Shown piece after piece: positions 18,643 to 25,515 of a stretch of DNA of 64,000 nt. Source of the DNA: an uncultured Atopobium sp. (GTDB lineage Bacteria; Actinomycetota; Coriobacteriia; Coriobacteriales; Atopobiaceae). The notes beneath the pieces are model-generated. The model made no database searches, had not been told where the DNA came from, and worked only from the letters and a program-made list of their open reading frames with translations. Position 1 is the first letter of the stretch, and every line of letters starts with the position of its first letter. The position numbers and the translations under genes are program-made. Location of the stretch: NCBI GenBank assembly GCA_938036925.1, contig CALHVU010000035.1, forward strand, positions 24,115 to 88,114, written 5' to 3'.

Positions 18643-18945
18643 CTATGCCTGTGCGCCCTCTGCGTCGACCTGCTTGGTAACCTCAGCGCGGATACCCTCC
18701 TCGAGCTCAGCAAGGCGAGCGCGAACTGCAGCGTCAATCTTGGACTCACGGCGAGCCTCTGCAACAACGTCGTTAGCCTCGTCAACAACGTTCTGAGTCT
18801 CTGCGGAAACGCGGTCAGTTACGCGAAGACCACATGCAGTTGCCTTGACAGCTGCCTTGTGAAGAGTGCCGTTAGAAGCAAGACCAGCAACAACGCCAGC
18901 AAGTGCAGCGCCACCGGCTGCGAGACACCAATTGTTCAGTTTCAT
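18643..18945 (-). CDS. Small membrane protein, PacL/DUF1490-like partner of the P-type ATPase
   Basis: A 100-residue protein with one N-terminal glycine/alanine-rich transmembrane helix (AAGGAALAGVVAGLAS), the segment HKAAVKATACGLRV, and a long charged helix rich in Glu, Arg and Ala. The layout matches the DUF1490/DUF6110 type of small proteins encoded next to P1B ATPases; the mycobacterial PacL members act as scaffolds or metal chaperones for their pumps. The His-rich C-terminal metal motif of PacL1 is not seen here. First gene of a two-gene operon with the ATPase. Confidence 0.7.
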   Translation of the reverse strand: MKLNNWCLAAGGAALAGVVAGLASNGTLHKAAVKATACGLRVTDRVSAETQNVVDEANDVVAEARRESKIDAAVRARLAELEEGIRAEVTKQVDAEGAQA

Positions 18946-19058
18946 AAAAATCCCCCATCTGCTTTTTGCAAATTAATCGGTTAATGACATATTGAAGATA
19001 CGGGTTTTTTGACGAGAAAACAAGTGAAAATCATTACTAATTGGTTATCCTAATGAAA

Positions 19059-19072
19059 CAATTGTACACAAG
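19059..19072. promoter_or_regulatory. OhrR/MarR-like operator, copy 1
   Basis: CAATTGTACACAAG, an inverted repeat around GTAC that resembles the TACAATT/AATTGTA half-sites bound by OhrR-type regulators. It lies about 115 bases upstream of the small protein/ATPase operon. Confidence 0.5.
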
Positions 19073-19237
19073 TAATTTCTTACCTGCGAAAACGTTTCCT
19101 ATGGTTAGCCATGGTGTACATATAAATTTTGTGAAGAAGCTGCTCTAAGGCGTTACTTAAATATTTGATATCATGTTCATTTGGATTAACAAATTAATGA
19201 AACATAACACCTCCTCTGTGCTCTTACTATGAAATTT

Positions 19238-19253
19238 AAATTGTACACAATTT
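19238..19253. promoter_or_regulatory. OhrR/MarR-like operator, copy 2
   Basis: AAATTGTACACAATTT, a near-perfect 16-base palindrome, about 95 bases before the glutathione peroxidase start. It shares ATTGTACACAA with copy 1. The likely binder is the MarR-family protein encoded by the second gene of the downstream operon. Confidence 0.6.
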
Positions 19254-19346
19254 ATTTGTGTTAAGCTAATCCAAACGGGGTACACTACCCAATACACAAA
19301 ACCATCCAATGCTTCGGACAATCCGCGGCTCGTTGAAAGGAACATC

Positions 19347-19901
19347 ATGGCCAACACCAACATCTATGACCTCTCCGTAGAAGAGCGTGACGGATCTCTT
19401 ACTTCCCTCTCCTCATTTGACGGTAAGGTTCTTCTTATTGTTAATACTGCAACTGGCTGTGGTTTTACCCCACAGTATGAGGATCTTGAGCGCATTTACG
19501 CTGCTTATAAAGATCAAGGCTTTGAGATTTTAGACTTCCCTTGCAATCAGTTTGCAGACCAAGCCCCAGAGTCCGATGAAGAGATTCACCAGTTCTGCAC
19601 TATGAAATTTGGCACCAATTTTCCACAGTTCAAGAAGGGCGACGTTAACGGAGAGACTGCAAATCCTCTCTTTGTGCGTCTTGCAACAGCTTTCCCCTTC
19701 CAAGGCTTTGGTAAGGGCATCAAAGCCCTTGCGCTAGATAAATTTGCAAAGGCAAACAACAAGAAGTTTGGTGACAAGGCTTATATCATGTGGAACTTCA
19801 CTAAATTCCTTGTAGACCGTCAGGGAAACGTTGTTGCACGCTTTGAGCCAACCACCGATATGGCAGAAGTTGAGTCTGCAATTAAAAGCCTACTTGCGTA
19901 A
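19347..19901 (+). CDS. Glutathione peroxidase family protein (thiol peroxidase)
   Basis: A 184-residue cytosolic peroxidase. The active-site motif is NTATGCGFTPQY with a catalytic Cys (not selenocysteine), followed by the conserved FPCNQF whose Cys may act in resolving, and WNFTKFLVD (Trp-Asn of the catalytic tetrad; Gln in NQF). Such Cys enzymes in bacteria usually use thioredoxin. First gene of an operon with a MarR regulator and a cation exporter; a good AAAGGAAC precedes the ATG. Confidence 0.92.
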   Translation: MANTNIYDLSVEERDGSLTSLSSFDGKVLLIVNTATGCGFTPQYEDLERIYAAYKDQGFEILDFPCNQFADQAPESDEEIHQFCTMKFGTNFPQFKKGDVNGETANPLFVRLATAFPFQGFGKGIKALALDKFAKANNKKFGDKAYIMWNFTKFLVDRQGNVVARFEPTTDMAEVESAIKSLLA

Positions 19902-19922
19902 GGCGAGAGGACCGATTTACTC

Positions 19923-20438
19923 ATGAGTTCTTCTCAAAAAGAAATACAGTCCGTTGCGGCCGCTAGCACTTTTGTTAGCGGCACTTCTACACTCGACAAC
20001 TCCCCCGATATCCCCGAGCTTCTCCTCAAAAACCAGCTCTGCTTCCCGCTCTACAGCGCCTCAAAAGAAGTGGTACGAAGGTATACTCCGCTACTTAAGC
20101 CCTTTAATCTGACGTATACGCAATACATTGCCATGATGGCGCTTTGGGAACATGAATCCTTGGATGTCAAAACCTTAGGTGAGCTTTTATTTCTTGATTC
20201 AGGCACCTTGACTCCACTTCTTAAAAAGCTTGAGGAGAAGAGCCTTGTACTGCGTCAAAAAACAAACAAAGACGGACGTCAGCTGATTGTTTCCCTCACC
20301 CAAAAAGGCAAAGACCTTAGGCGAGAAATTCAAGTGGTTCCACATCAGATTGGCTCATGCGTTAATCTCTCGCCCGAAGAGGGCGCTGAGCTTAAACGGT
20401 TGCTTTTAAAAGTTCTCTCTAACGTTACGGAAAGTTAG
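19923..20438 (+). CDS. MarR family transcriptional regulator, OhrR-like
   Basis: A 171-residue winged-helix repressor. LLLKNQLCFPLYSASKEVVRRYTPLLKPFNLTY is very like the OhrR N-terminus, where the Cys in QLCFALY senses organic peroxides; the wing region is KEEKSLVLRQKTNKDGRQL-like. An extra ~30-residue Ser/Thr-rich N-terminus precedes this. It follows the peroxidase by 21 bases and ends 7 bases before the CDF gene. It probably represses this operon through the ATTGTACACAA palindromes upstream and is released by oxidation. Confidence 0.87.
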   Translation: MSSSQKEIQSVAAASTFVSGTSTLDNSPDIPELLLKNQLCFPLYSASKEVVRRYTPLLKPFNLTYTQYIAMMALWEHESLDVKTLGELLFLDSGTLTPLLKKLEEKSLVLRQKTNKDGRQLIVSLTQKGKDLRREIQVVPHQIGSCVNLSPEEGAELKRLLLKVLSNVTES

Positions 20439-20445
20439 ATTTACT

Positions 20446-21618
20446 ATGACCCAATCACAGGTAACTATAACCTCTTCCGAGCGCGAAACCGCCATTGTAC
20501 GCACTAGCGCCATAGGCATTGCAGCCAATGTTGCACTTGCGGCATTCAAAGCAGCTGTGGGCATTTTATCTAACTCGATTGCTGTTACTCTTGATGCGGT
20601 GAACAATCTCTCCGATGCAATTTCATCAATCATCACCATTGTGGGAACCAAACTCTCTAACAAAAAAGCTGATCGCGAGCATCCTTTTGGTCATGGGCGC
20701 ATTGAATACATCACTACAACAGTCATTGCTGCAATCATCATGTATGCGGGCATTTCTTCACTTATTAAATCTATTCAAGACATCATGGACCCCGCAACGC
20801 CAGACTATAGCCTTCTGTCCTTAATTATCATTGCTGTAGCTGTAGTGGTAAAGATTATTTTGGGTCACTACGTCCGCTCTGTAGGTAACCGCGTAAACTC
20901 CGACACCCTTATTGCATCGGGCTCAGATGCACTTTTTGACGCTGCACTCTCTACTTCTGTTTTAGCTGCTGCTCTTATTTTTATCTTTACGGGAATTAGC
21001 ATTGAAGCATACGTAGGCATTGTTATCTCTGCATTCATCATTAAAGCTTCAATTGAGCTGCTACAGGGCTCCATTAAAGAAATTATTGGCATGCGTCCTG
21101 ATACGGCTCTTTCAACACTCATCTATGATGTTGTAAAAGATGATCCAGATGCAGAAGGTGTTTACGACCTCATTATCCACAGCTATGGACCAGACAAATT
21201 TGTTGGCTCATTTCACACTGAGGTGCTTGATACCACAACGGCTATTGAAATTGATACTATGACTCGACGTCTGAGTACAAAGATTTACGAGCAGACATCA
21301 GGTAAAATAATCATTGCTGCCATTGGCATTTACGCGAGAAACACTACCGATAATCGAATTATAAAAATGCGTACTGAAGTCACCAAAATGGCTTTATCTC
21401 ATGAAGGCGTTCTTCAAGTTCATGGCTTTATTGCCGACATTGAAAACCAATTTATGGCCTTTGATACAGTTATTGAGTTTGGCTATGACGGTAAGCAAAT
21501 CATCCACGATATTATTCATGAAGTAGAAGCAGCCTATCCTGATATGAATGTCTCTGTTCTTTTGGACCGCGATACAAGCGATCTTTCTGAACATGAAGAA
21601 GACAGAGACTTGCACTAA
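20446..21618 (+). CDS. Cation diffusion facilitator (CDF) family metal exporter
   Basis: A 390-residue membrane antiporter. Six transmembrane helices occupy the first ~220 residues; DAVNNLSDAISS carries the helix-2 metal site (Asn/Asp pattern typical of Mn/Fe-type CDFs), followed by DREHPFGHGRIEY, and HYVRSVG and SDALFDAALS hold the helix-5 site. A long C-terminal cytosolic domain of ~170 residues ends in EHEEDRDLH. Cotranscribed with a peroxidase and a peroxide-type regulator, which suggests export of a redox-active metal such as iron or manganese. Confidence 0.88.
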   Translation: MTQSQVTITSSERETAIVRTSAIGIAANVALAAFKAAVGILSNSIAVTLDAVNNLSDAISSIITIVGTKLSNKKADREHPFGHGRIEYITTTVIAAIIMYAGISSLIKSIQDIMDPATPDYSLLSLIIIAVAVVVKIILGHYVRSVGNRVNSDTLIASGSDALFDAALSTSVLAAALIFIFTGISIEAYVGIVISAFIIKASIELLQGSIKEIIGMRPDTALSTLIYDVVKDDPDAEGVYDLIIHSYGPDKFVGSFHTEVLDTTTAIEIDTMTRRLSTKIYEQTSGKIIIAAIGIYARNTTDNRIIKMRTEVTKMALSHEGVLQVHGFIADIENQFMAFDTVIEFGYDGKQIIHDIIHEVEAAYPDMNVSVLLDRDTSDLSEHEEDRDLH

Positions 21619-21637
21619 AAGCAAGTAAATACATCCT

Positions 21638-21757
21638 AAAAAAGGGGCGAGCCGCTGACACCCAGAGTCAGCGGCTCGTGTTCTACGCTCGCAAGAAAGG
21701 GAGAGGGTCTTTCTCCGAGCTACGGGAACCTGAATAAAGCAAGCAAGTAAATTGCTT
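21638..21757 (-). ncRNA. Candidate small RNA B with C-rich loop, orphan intergenic transcript
   Basis: On the minus strand, about 120 nt: hairpin AAGCAA-TTTAC-TTGCTT; a single-stranded GCTTTATTCAGGTTCCC; a hairpin at 21720-21687 (GCTCG and AGAAAG pairing with CTTTCT and CGAGC, loop ACCCTCTCC); and an 11-bp terminator GAGCCGCTGAC/GTCAGCGGCTC (21677-21649) followed by TTTTTT. There is no open frame and no minus-strand gene directly downstream, so this should be an independent RNA. It shares the CCCTCTCC loop and TTGCTTTAT(T)CAG with RNA A although the stem sequences differ. A good promoter lies upstream. Confidence 0.68.
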
Positions 21758-21763
21758 AAAAAC

Positions 21764-21792
21764 ATAGTAAGTTAACCGTGGGAAACTTACAA
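21764..21792 (-). promoter_or_regulatory. Promoter of candidate RNA B
   Basis: Minus strand TTGTAA, a 17-base spacer and TACTAT give a near-consensus -35/-10 pair about 7 bases before the predicted 5' end. The inverted repeat GTAAGTT/AACTTAC overlaps the spacer and could be an operator. Confidence 0.6.
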
Positions 21793-21834
21793 GAATCTTT
21801 TTAGTTTTTTTATCTAATTTCGTAAACTCTACAA

Positions 21835-21851
21835 AAAGTTAGACTAAGTTT
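21835..21851. promoter_or_regulatory. DtxR-like operator upstream of candidate RNA B
   Basis: AAAGTTAGACTAAGTTT contains GTTAGACTAAG, close to the core of the DtxR/IdeR box (GTTAG-S-CTAAC). It shares ACTAAGTTT with the palindrome in the feo leader at 25297-25311, so one iron regulator may act at both. Confidence 0.42.
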
Positions 21852-21972
21852 ACATGTCTATGGATTTTTATCTTATATCAAGAAAGTCCGAGATAAACGT
21901 GTATTCTCGCCCTTGTTTTTGAATGACCTTTTCAAACATACCTGCATCTGGTGCGCTTTTTAAATTGGCACA

Positions 21973-22005
21973 AAAAATCCTCCGCACCGAAATGGTGCGG
22001 AGGAT
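21973..22005 (-). terminator. Rho-independent terminator of feoB
   Basis: On the minus strand ATCCTCCGCACC and GGTGCGGAGGAT form a 12-bp perfect stem with a short loop, followed by TTTTTT. The stretch 21852-21972 between this and the RNA B operator holds nothing I recognise apart from one GGCGAGAA copy. Confidence 0.9.
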
Positions 22006-22033
22006 CAGGTCAGCGTACTAATCTAGTAGTAGC

Positions 22034-24694
22034 TTATGCCTTTGCAACCTCGGTAAGGTTGGTAAGAATCTTATCGTCCTTCTTATCCCACTTTGGAGCA
22101 GGACGGAAGAGCTGGAAGAGAATTGCTGCCAAGAAGGCAAAAGCAATAACAGTCCAGACACCGAAGGAACCAAGAACGAAGAACTCCCAGAACTGGTTGA
22201 TGATAAGACCAACAATCCATGCAAAAGTGCACTGATAACCAATTGCAAACCAGAACCACTTTGAGTCGTTCATCTGACGACGGATGGAACCAACTGCAGC
22301 GAAGCAAGGTGCGTCAAGCATATTGAATGCAACAAATGCGCACATTGCACCAACGTGAAGAATGCCACCAGCATCGGTGAACATGCCAGCGAAGCCAGAC
22401 CACATAGTAACGGACTTCTCACTTGCATCGCCAAGACCGTAAAGAACACCAAAGGTAGAAACAAGGTTCTCTTTTGCGATCAGAGCGGAGATGGAAGCTG
22501 CAGTTGCCTGCCAGTTTGCAAATCCAAGAGGAGCAAAGATAACGCCGATGAAACCACCAACAGCTGCAAGCAGGGAGAAGTCCATGACATTCTCAGGAGC
22601 GCCCTCGATGCCTGGAAGGTAACCAAAGACACCGTTTGCACCCTCCCAGGTTGCCCAACCAAAGTTGGAAAGAACCCAGATACCAATAGCCGCTGCGAAG
22701 ATGATGGTACCAGCCTTAAGGATGTATGCAGAGATACGCTCCCAAACGTGCATTGCCCAAGACTTGATAGAAGGCATGTGGTAATCAGGAAGCTCCATAA
22801 CAAATGGTGCAGGCTCGCCCTCAAATGCCTTAGTCTTCTTCAGCATGATTGCAGAAATAACAATCATTGCAACGCCAAGGAAGTAGAAAGCAGGAGCAAC
22901 CCACCAAGCAGAAGTGCCACCAATAAGAACACCCATAACCAAAGCAATGATTGGCTGCTTTGCGGAGCAAGGAATCATGGTGGTGAGCATTGCAGTCATA
23001 CGGCGGTCCTTCTCGTTCTCAATGGTACGAGTAGAAAGAACGCCAGGAACACCACAGCCAGAAGAAATCAGAAGTGGAATGAAGGACTTGCCGGACAGGC
23101 CAAAGCGACGGAACACGCGGTCCATAACAAAGGCAACACGGCTCATGTAACCGCAGTCCTCAAGGAAGCACAGCATGACAAACAGAACAAGCATCTGTGG
23201 AATGAAGCCAAGGACAGAGCCAACGCCGCCGATAATACCGTCAACTACAAGGCTAGTGACAACGGGGCTTGCGCCAGCACCTTCAAGAGCACCGCGAGCA
23301 AGATCAGGAATACCTGGGACATACATGCCATACGCAGAAGCTTCTGGCTCAGTAGCAGCGCCTTCAACAGCAGTCTTAAAACCAGCAGCAGTTACGCCAC
23401 CAAGAGTCTGGAGTTCCTGACCCTCAGCAAGAATTGGGTTGCCGTCAGCGTCAAGCTTAAGAGGATTGTCGTCAGTATCAACGAAGTTGCCATCCTCATC
23501 ATGAACTGGTGCGCTCAGAGCAACAACGTTCTTCTTGGCAGTCTCTGCCTCAAAGCTGGTGATAGCGTCAGAATCCCACTGTTTAGCCGCGATTGCAGCA
23601 CGAACCTCAGTGGTATCAATACCAGCCTCGTCAGCTGCGTTGAGATACGCGTCAATCTGGTCACCATAGTGATGAGAGTCAAACTCATCTTTTGCCTCAT
23701 TGTACTCGGCGTCGCCGATACCCATGAAGTGGAAACCCTTGTCAAACAGGTTGTCGTTGACCCAATCAGTAGCTCCCGTACCAACGGTAGAAATGGAGAT
23801 GAAGTACACAAGAGCCATGATGATGACGAAGATAGGAAGACCAAGGATACGGTTAGTAACAACACGGTCAATCTTCTCGGAAGTAGTCAGCTGCTTTGGA
23901 GCCTTCTTGACGCAAGCTGCCATAACGCCAGCAATCCACTCATAACGGTCAGAAGTAATGATGGACTCGGCGTCGTCATCGCGAGACTGCTCAACTGCAG
24001 CAATGATCTTCTCAAGCTCAGCGGTCTTCTCGGCAGAAAGGTTAAGAGGAGCAATTGCATTTGCATCGCGCTCAAAAACCTTAATGGAGTACCAACGAGA
24101 AAGAGTTGCAGGAGCAAGACCCTCAATTGCAGTAGCAATCTTGCCAAGAGCCTCTTCAACCTCTGGGGTAAAGCACTTAACACCCTCAGCAGGAGTTCCC
24201 TCCTGGCCAGCCTTAATTGCAGTCTTTACCAGAGTATCAATGTTCTTGTTACGAAGTGCGGAGACCTCAACAACCTCAACGCCAAGCTGCTTAGAGAGCT
24301 CTGCGGTATCAATGACGTCACCAGATTCCTTAAGCAGGTCAACCATGTTAAGGCCAAGAACAACAGGGCGGCCAGCCTCAAGAATCTGAGTAGTCAGATA
24401 AAGGTTACGCTCCAGGTTAGTGACATCGAGAAGGTCAATGATGGCGTCTGGGCGCTCATTAATGAGGTAGTCACGAGATACCTGCTCCTCAGGTGAATAA
24501 GGAGACAGAGAATAAATACCAGGAAGGTCGACAAAGGTGACGTCCTTATCGGCACGCCAGTTTGCCTGCTTCTTCTCGACGGTAACGCCTGGCCAGTTGC
24601 CGACGTAGCCGTTTGAGCCCGTAAGCTCATTGAATAGGGTGGTCTTACCGCAGTTTGGGTTACCTGCAAGACCAATAATAGTCTTTTGTGCCAT
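22034..24694 (-). CDS. feoB: Ferrous iron transporter FeoB with enlarged TM1-TM2 loop
   Basis: An 886-residue Fe(II) importer. The N-terminal G domain has GNPNCGKTTLFN (G1, residues 11-22), DLPG (G3) and NMVD (G4); the membrane part has FLEDCGYMSRVAFVMDR, SGCGVPGVLSTRTIEN and FNMLDAPCFAA, all FeoB marks. E. coli FeoB has 773 residues; much of the excess is a hydrophilic Asp/Glu/Ala-rich insert between about residues 300 and 470, between the first two membrane helices and thus expected outside the cell. The gene starts on the last base of feoA and ends with a strong terminator. Confidence 0.95.
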   Translation of the reverse strand: MAQKTIIGLAGNPNCGKTTLFNELTGSNGYVGNWPGVTVEKKQANWRADKDVTFVDLPGIYSLSPYSPEEQVSRDYLINERPDAIIDLLDVTNLERNLYLTTQILEAGRPVVLGLNMVDLLKESGDVIDTAELSKQLGVEVVEVSALRNKNIDTLVKTAIKAGQEGTPAEGVKCFTPEVEEALGKIATAIEGLAPATLSRWYSIKVFERDANAIAPLNLSAEKTAELEKIIAAVEQSRDDDAESIITSDRYEWIAGVMAACVKKAPKQLTTSEKIDRVVTNRILGLPIFVIIMALVYFISISTVGTGATDWVNDNLFDKGFHFMGIGDAEYNEAKDEFDSHHYGDQIDAYLNAADEAGIDTTEVRAAIAAKQWDSDAITSFEAETAKKNVVALSAPVHDEDGNFVDTDDNPLKLDADGNPILAEGQELQTLGGVTAAGFKTAVEGAATEPEASAYGMYVPGIPDLARGALEGAGASPVVTSLVVDGIIGGVGSVLGFIPQMLVLFVMLCFLEDCGYMSRVAFVMDRVFRRFGLSGKSFIPLLISSGCGVPGVLSTRTIENEKDRRMTAMLTTMIPCSAKQPIIALVMGVLIGGTSAWWVAPAFYFLGVAMIVISAIMLKKTKAFEGEPAPFVMELPDYHMPSIKSWAMHVWERISAYILKAGTIIFAAAIGIWVLSNFGWATWEGANGVFGYLPGIEGAPENVMDFSLLAAVGGFIGVIFAPLGFANWQATAASISALIAKENLVSTFGVLYGLGDASEKSVTMWSGFAGMFTDAGGILHVGAMCAFVAFNMLDAPCFAAVGSIRRQMNDSKWFWFAIGYQCTFAWIVGLIINQFWEFFVLGSFGVWTVIAFAFLAAILFQLFRPAPKWDKKDDKILTNLTEVAKA

Positions 24695-24939
24695 TAGGCT
24701 TCCTCTACCTTGTGAACGTCTACTACTTCAATGCTTGCAGCCTCATCCTTACGGATAGAAAGCTCGTAGCCACGAACTGTGAGCTCAATTGGGTCTCCCA
24801 GTGGTGCTACCTTTTTGACGTAAACCTCAGTGCCCTTAGTAAGGCCCATGTCCATAATGCGACGTTTCACGGCGCCTACACCCTTTAGCGCAGCAACCGT
24901 GCAACTCTCCCCCACCTTAACTTCTTTCAGAGTTGCCAT
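24694..24939 (-). CDS. feoA: FeoA domain protein (adjacent to feoB)
   Basis: An 81-residue SH3-like FeoA protein: LKEVKVGESCTVAALKG, then RRIMDMGLTKGTEVYVKKVAPLGDPIELTVRGYELSIRKDEA. FeoA binds and modulates FeoB. Its stop overlaps the feoB start by one base, so their synthesis is coupled. AAGGAAGG precedes the ATG. Confidence 0.93.
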   Translation of the reverse strand: MATLKEVKVGESCTVAALKGVGAVKRRIMDMGLTKGTEVYVKKVAPLGDPIELTVRGYELSIRKDEAASIEVVDVHKVEEA

Positions 24940-25008
24940 AACCTTCCTTTCATCGAAACACGTATTAAAAGCCGCGGGTTTTACCAGCAGCGCAATACAA
25001 CAAAGTGT

Positions 25009-25275
25009 TTAGAGCGGAGAAACCATGATGTGCGACGACATCTGACGGTTCAGTCCAAGTCGTGCACCCTTAACGCTGACAATAACGTCACCGTTGACTC
25101 GTGAAATAACCTTTACCTCGGCGCCCTCAACAAAACCAAGTGTTGAAAGGTGCTGACGAAGATCAGAAGCACCCTTAACCGTTACGATCAACGCAGTCTC
25201 TCCCTCACCAAGCATGGCAAGAGGAAGAACTGGACCAGAATTCGCAGGACCCTGTGAGGTCTTTTCTGTATCCAT
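25009..25275 (-). CDS. feoA: Second FeoA domain protein
   Basis: An 88-residue FeoA-fold protein (LGEGETALIVTVKGASDLRQHLSTLGFVEGAEVKVISRVNGDVIVSVKGARLGLNR...). It has a ~20-residue N-terminal extension and heads the operon FeoA-FeoA-FeoB, an arrangement common in anaerobes. The two FeoA copies differ enough to suggest separate roles in the Feo complex. Confidence 0.9.
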   Translation of the reverse strand: MDTEKTSQGPANSGPVLPLAMLGEGETALIVTVKGASDLRQHLSTLGFVEGAEVKVISRVNGDVIVSVKGARLGLNRQMSSHIMVSPL

Positions 25276-25296
25276 GCATCCCCCAAAATAACGTAG

Positions 25297-25311
25297 GCAA
25301 ACTAAGTTTGC
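25297..25311. promoter_or_regulatory. Palindromic operator candidate in the feo leader
   Basis: GCAAACTAAGTTTGC is a perfect 6-bp inverted repeat around TAA, about 25 bases upstream of the first feo gene. Just upstream, AACTTTTA and TAAAAGTT form another inverted repeat (about 25320-25351). Both suit an iron-sensing repressor; which regulator is unknown. Confidence 0.5.
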
Positions 25312-25389
25312 TCTTTCGAACTTTTACTTCATTAGTATCAACTAAAAGTTAAGGTAATTCAACTTTCATTTAATAATTAAAGTAAAAAT

Positions 25390-25427
25390 AAGGCGAGAAA
25401 CTCTGTCTACCAGTGGTTTCTCGCCTT
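25390..25427 (-). terminator. Terminator of ppc built from inverted GGCGAGAAAC
   Basis: On the minus strand AAGGCGAGAAAC and GTTTCTCGCCTT form a 12-base-pair-class stem with an 14-base loop, followed by ATTTTTA. It ends the PEP carboxylase gene and separates it from the feo promoter. Both arms carry the repeated 8-mer. Confidence 0.82.
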
Positions 25428-25515
25428 GTAAATATTGCAACTTTATTTCAGGTAATACTAGGTTTACGTAAACATAAACGATTGTTTGCTCAAGCTTACG
25501 GCAAGCTGTGTGACA

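Larger units (their letters stand above)
18946..19346. promoter_or_regulatory. Divergent control region between metal ATPase and peroxidase operons
   Basis: About 400 bases with no convincing gene. It carries two copies of an ATTGTACACAA palindrome (listed separately), a looser third (GGTGTACATA near 19114), and near 19024-19042 a stretch GTGAAAATCATTACTAATT that resembles a Fur/PerR-type box. Both flanking operons deal with metal or peroxide stress, so shared control by the MarR protein encoded downstream is likely. Confidence 0.5.

Noticed and set aside
19157..19363. A 68-codon minus-strand frame in the control region before the peroxidase gene
   Set aside because: It lies over operators and promoter of the peroxidase operon, has no ribosome binding site and low-complexity sequence.
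22355..24496. A 713-codon open frame on the plus strand across feoB
   Set aside because: Antisense shadow of feoB; composition is typical of reversed codons and no protein family is visible.
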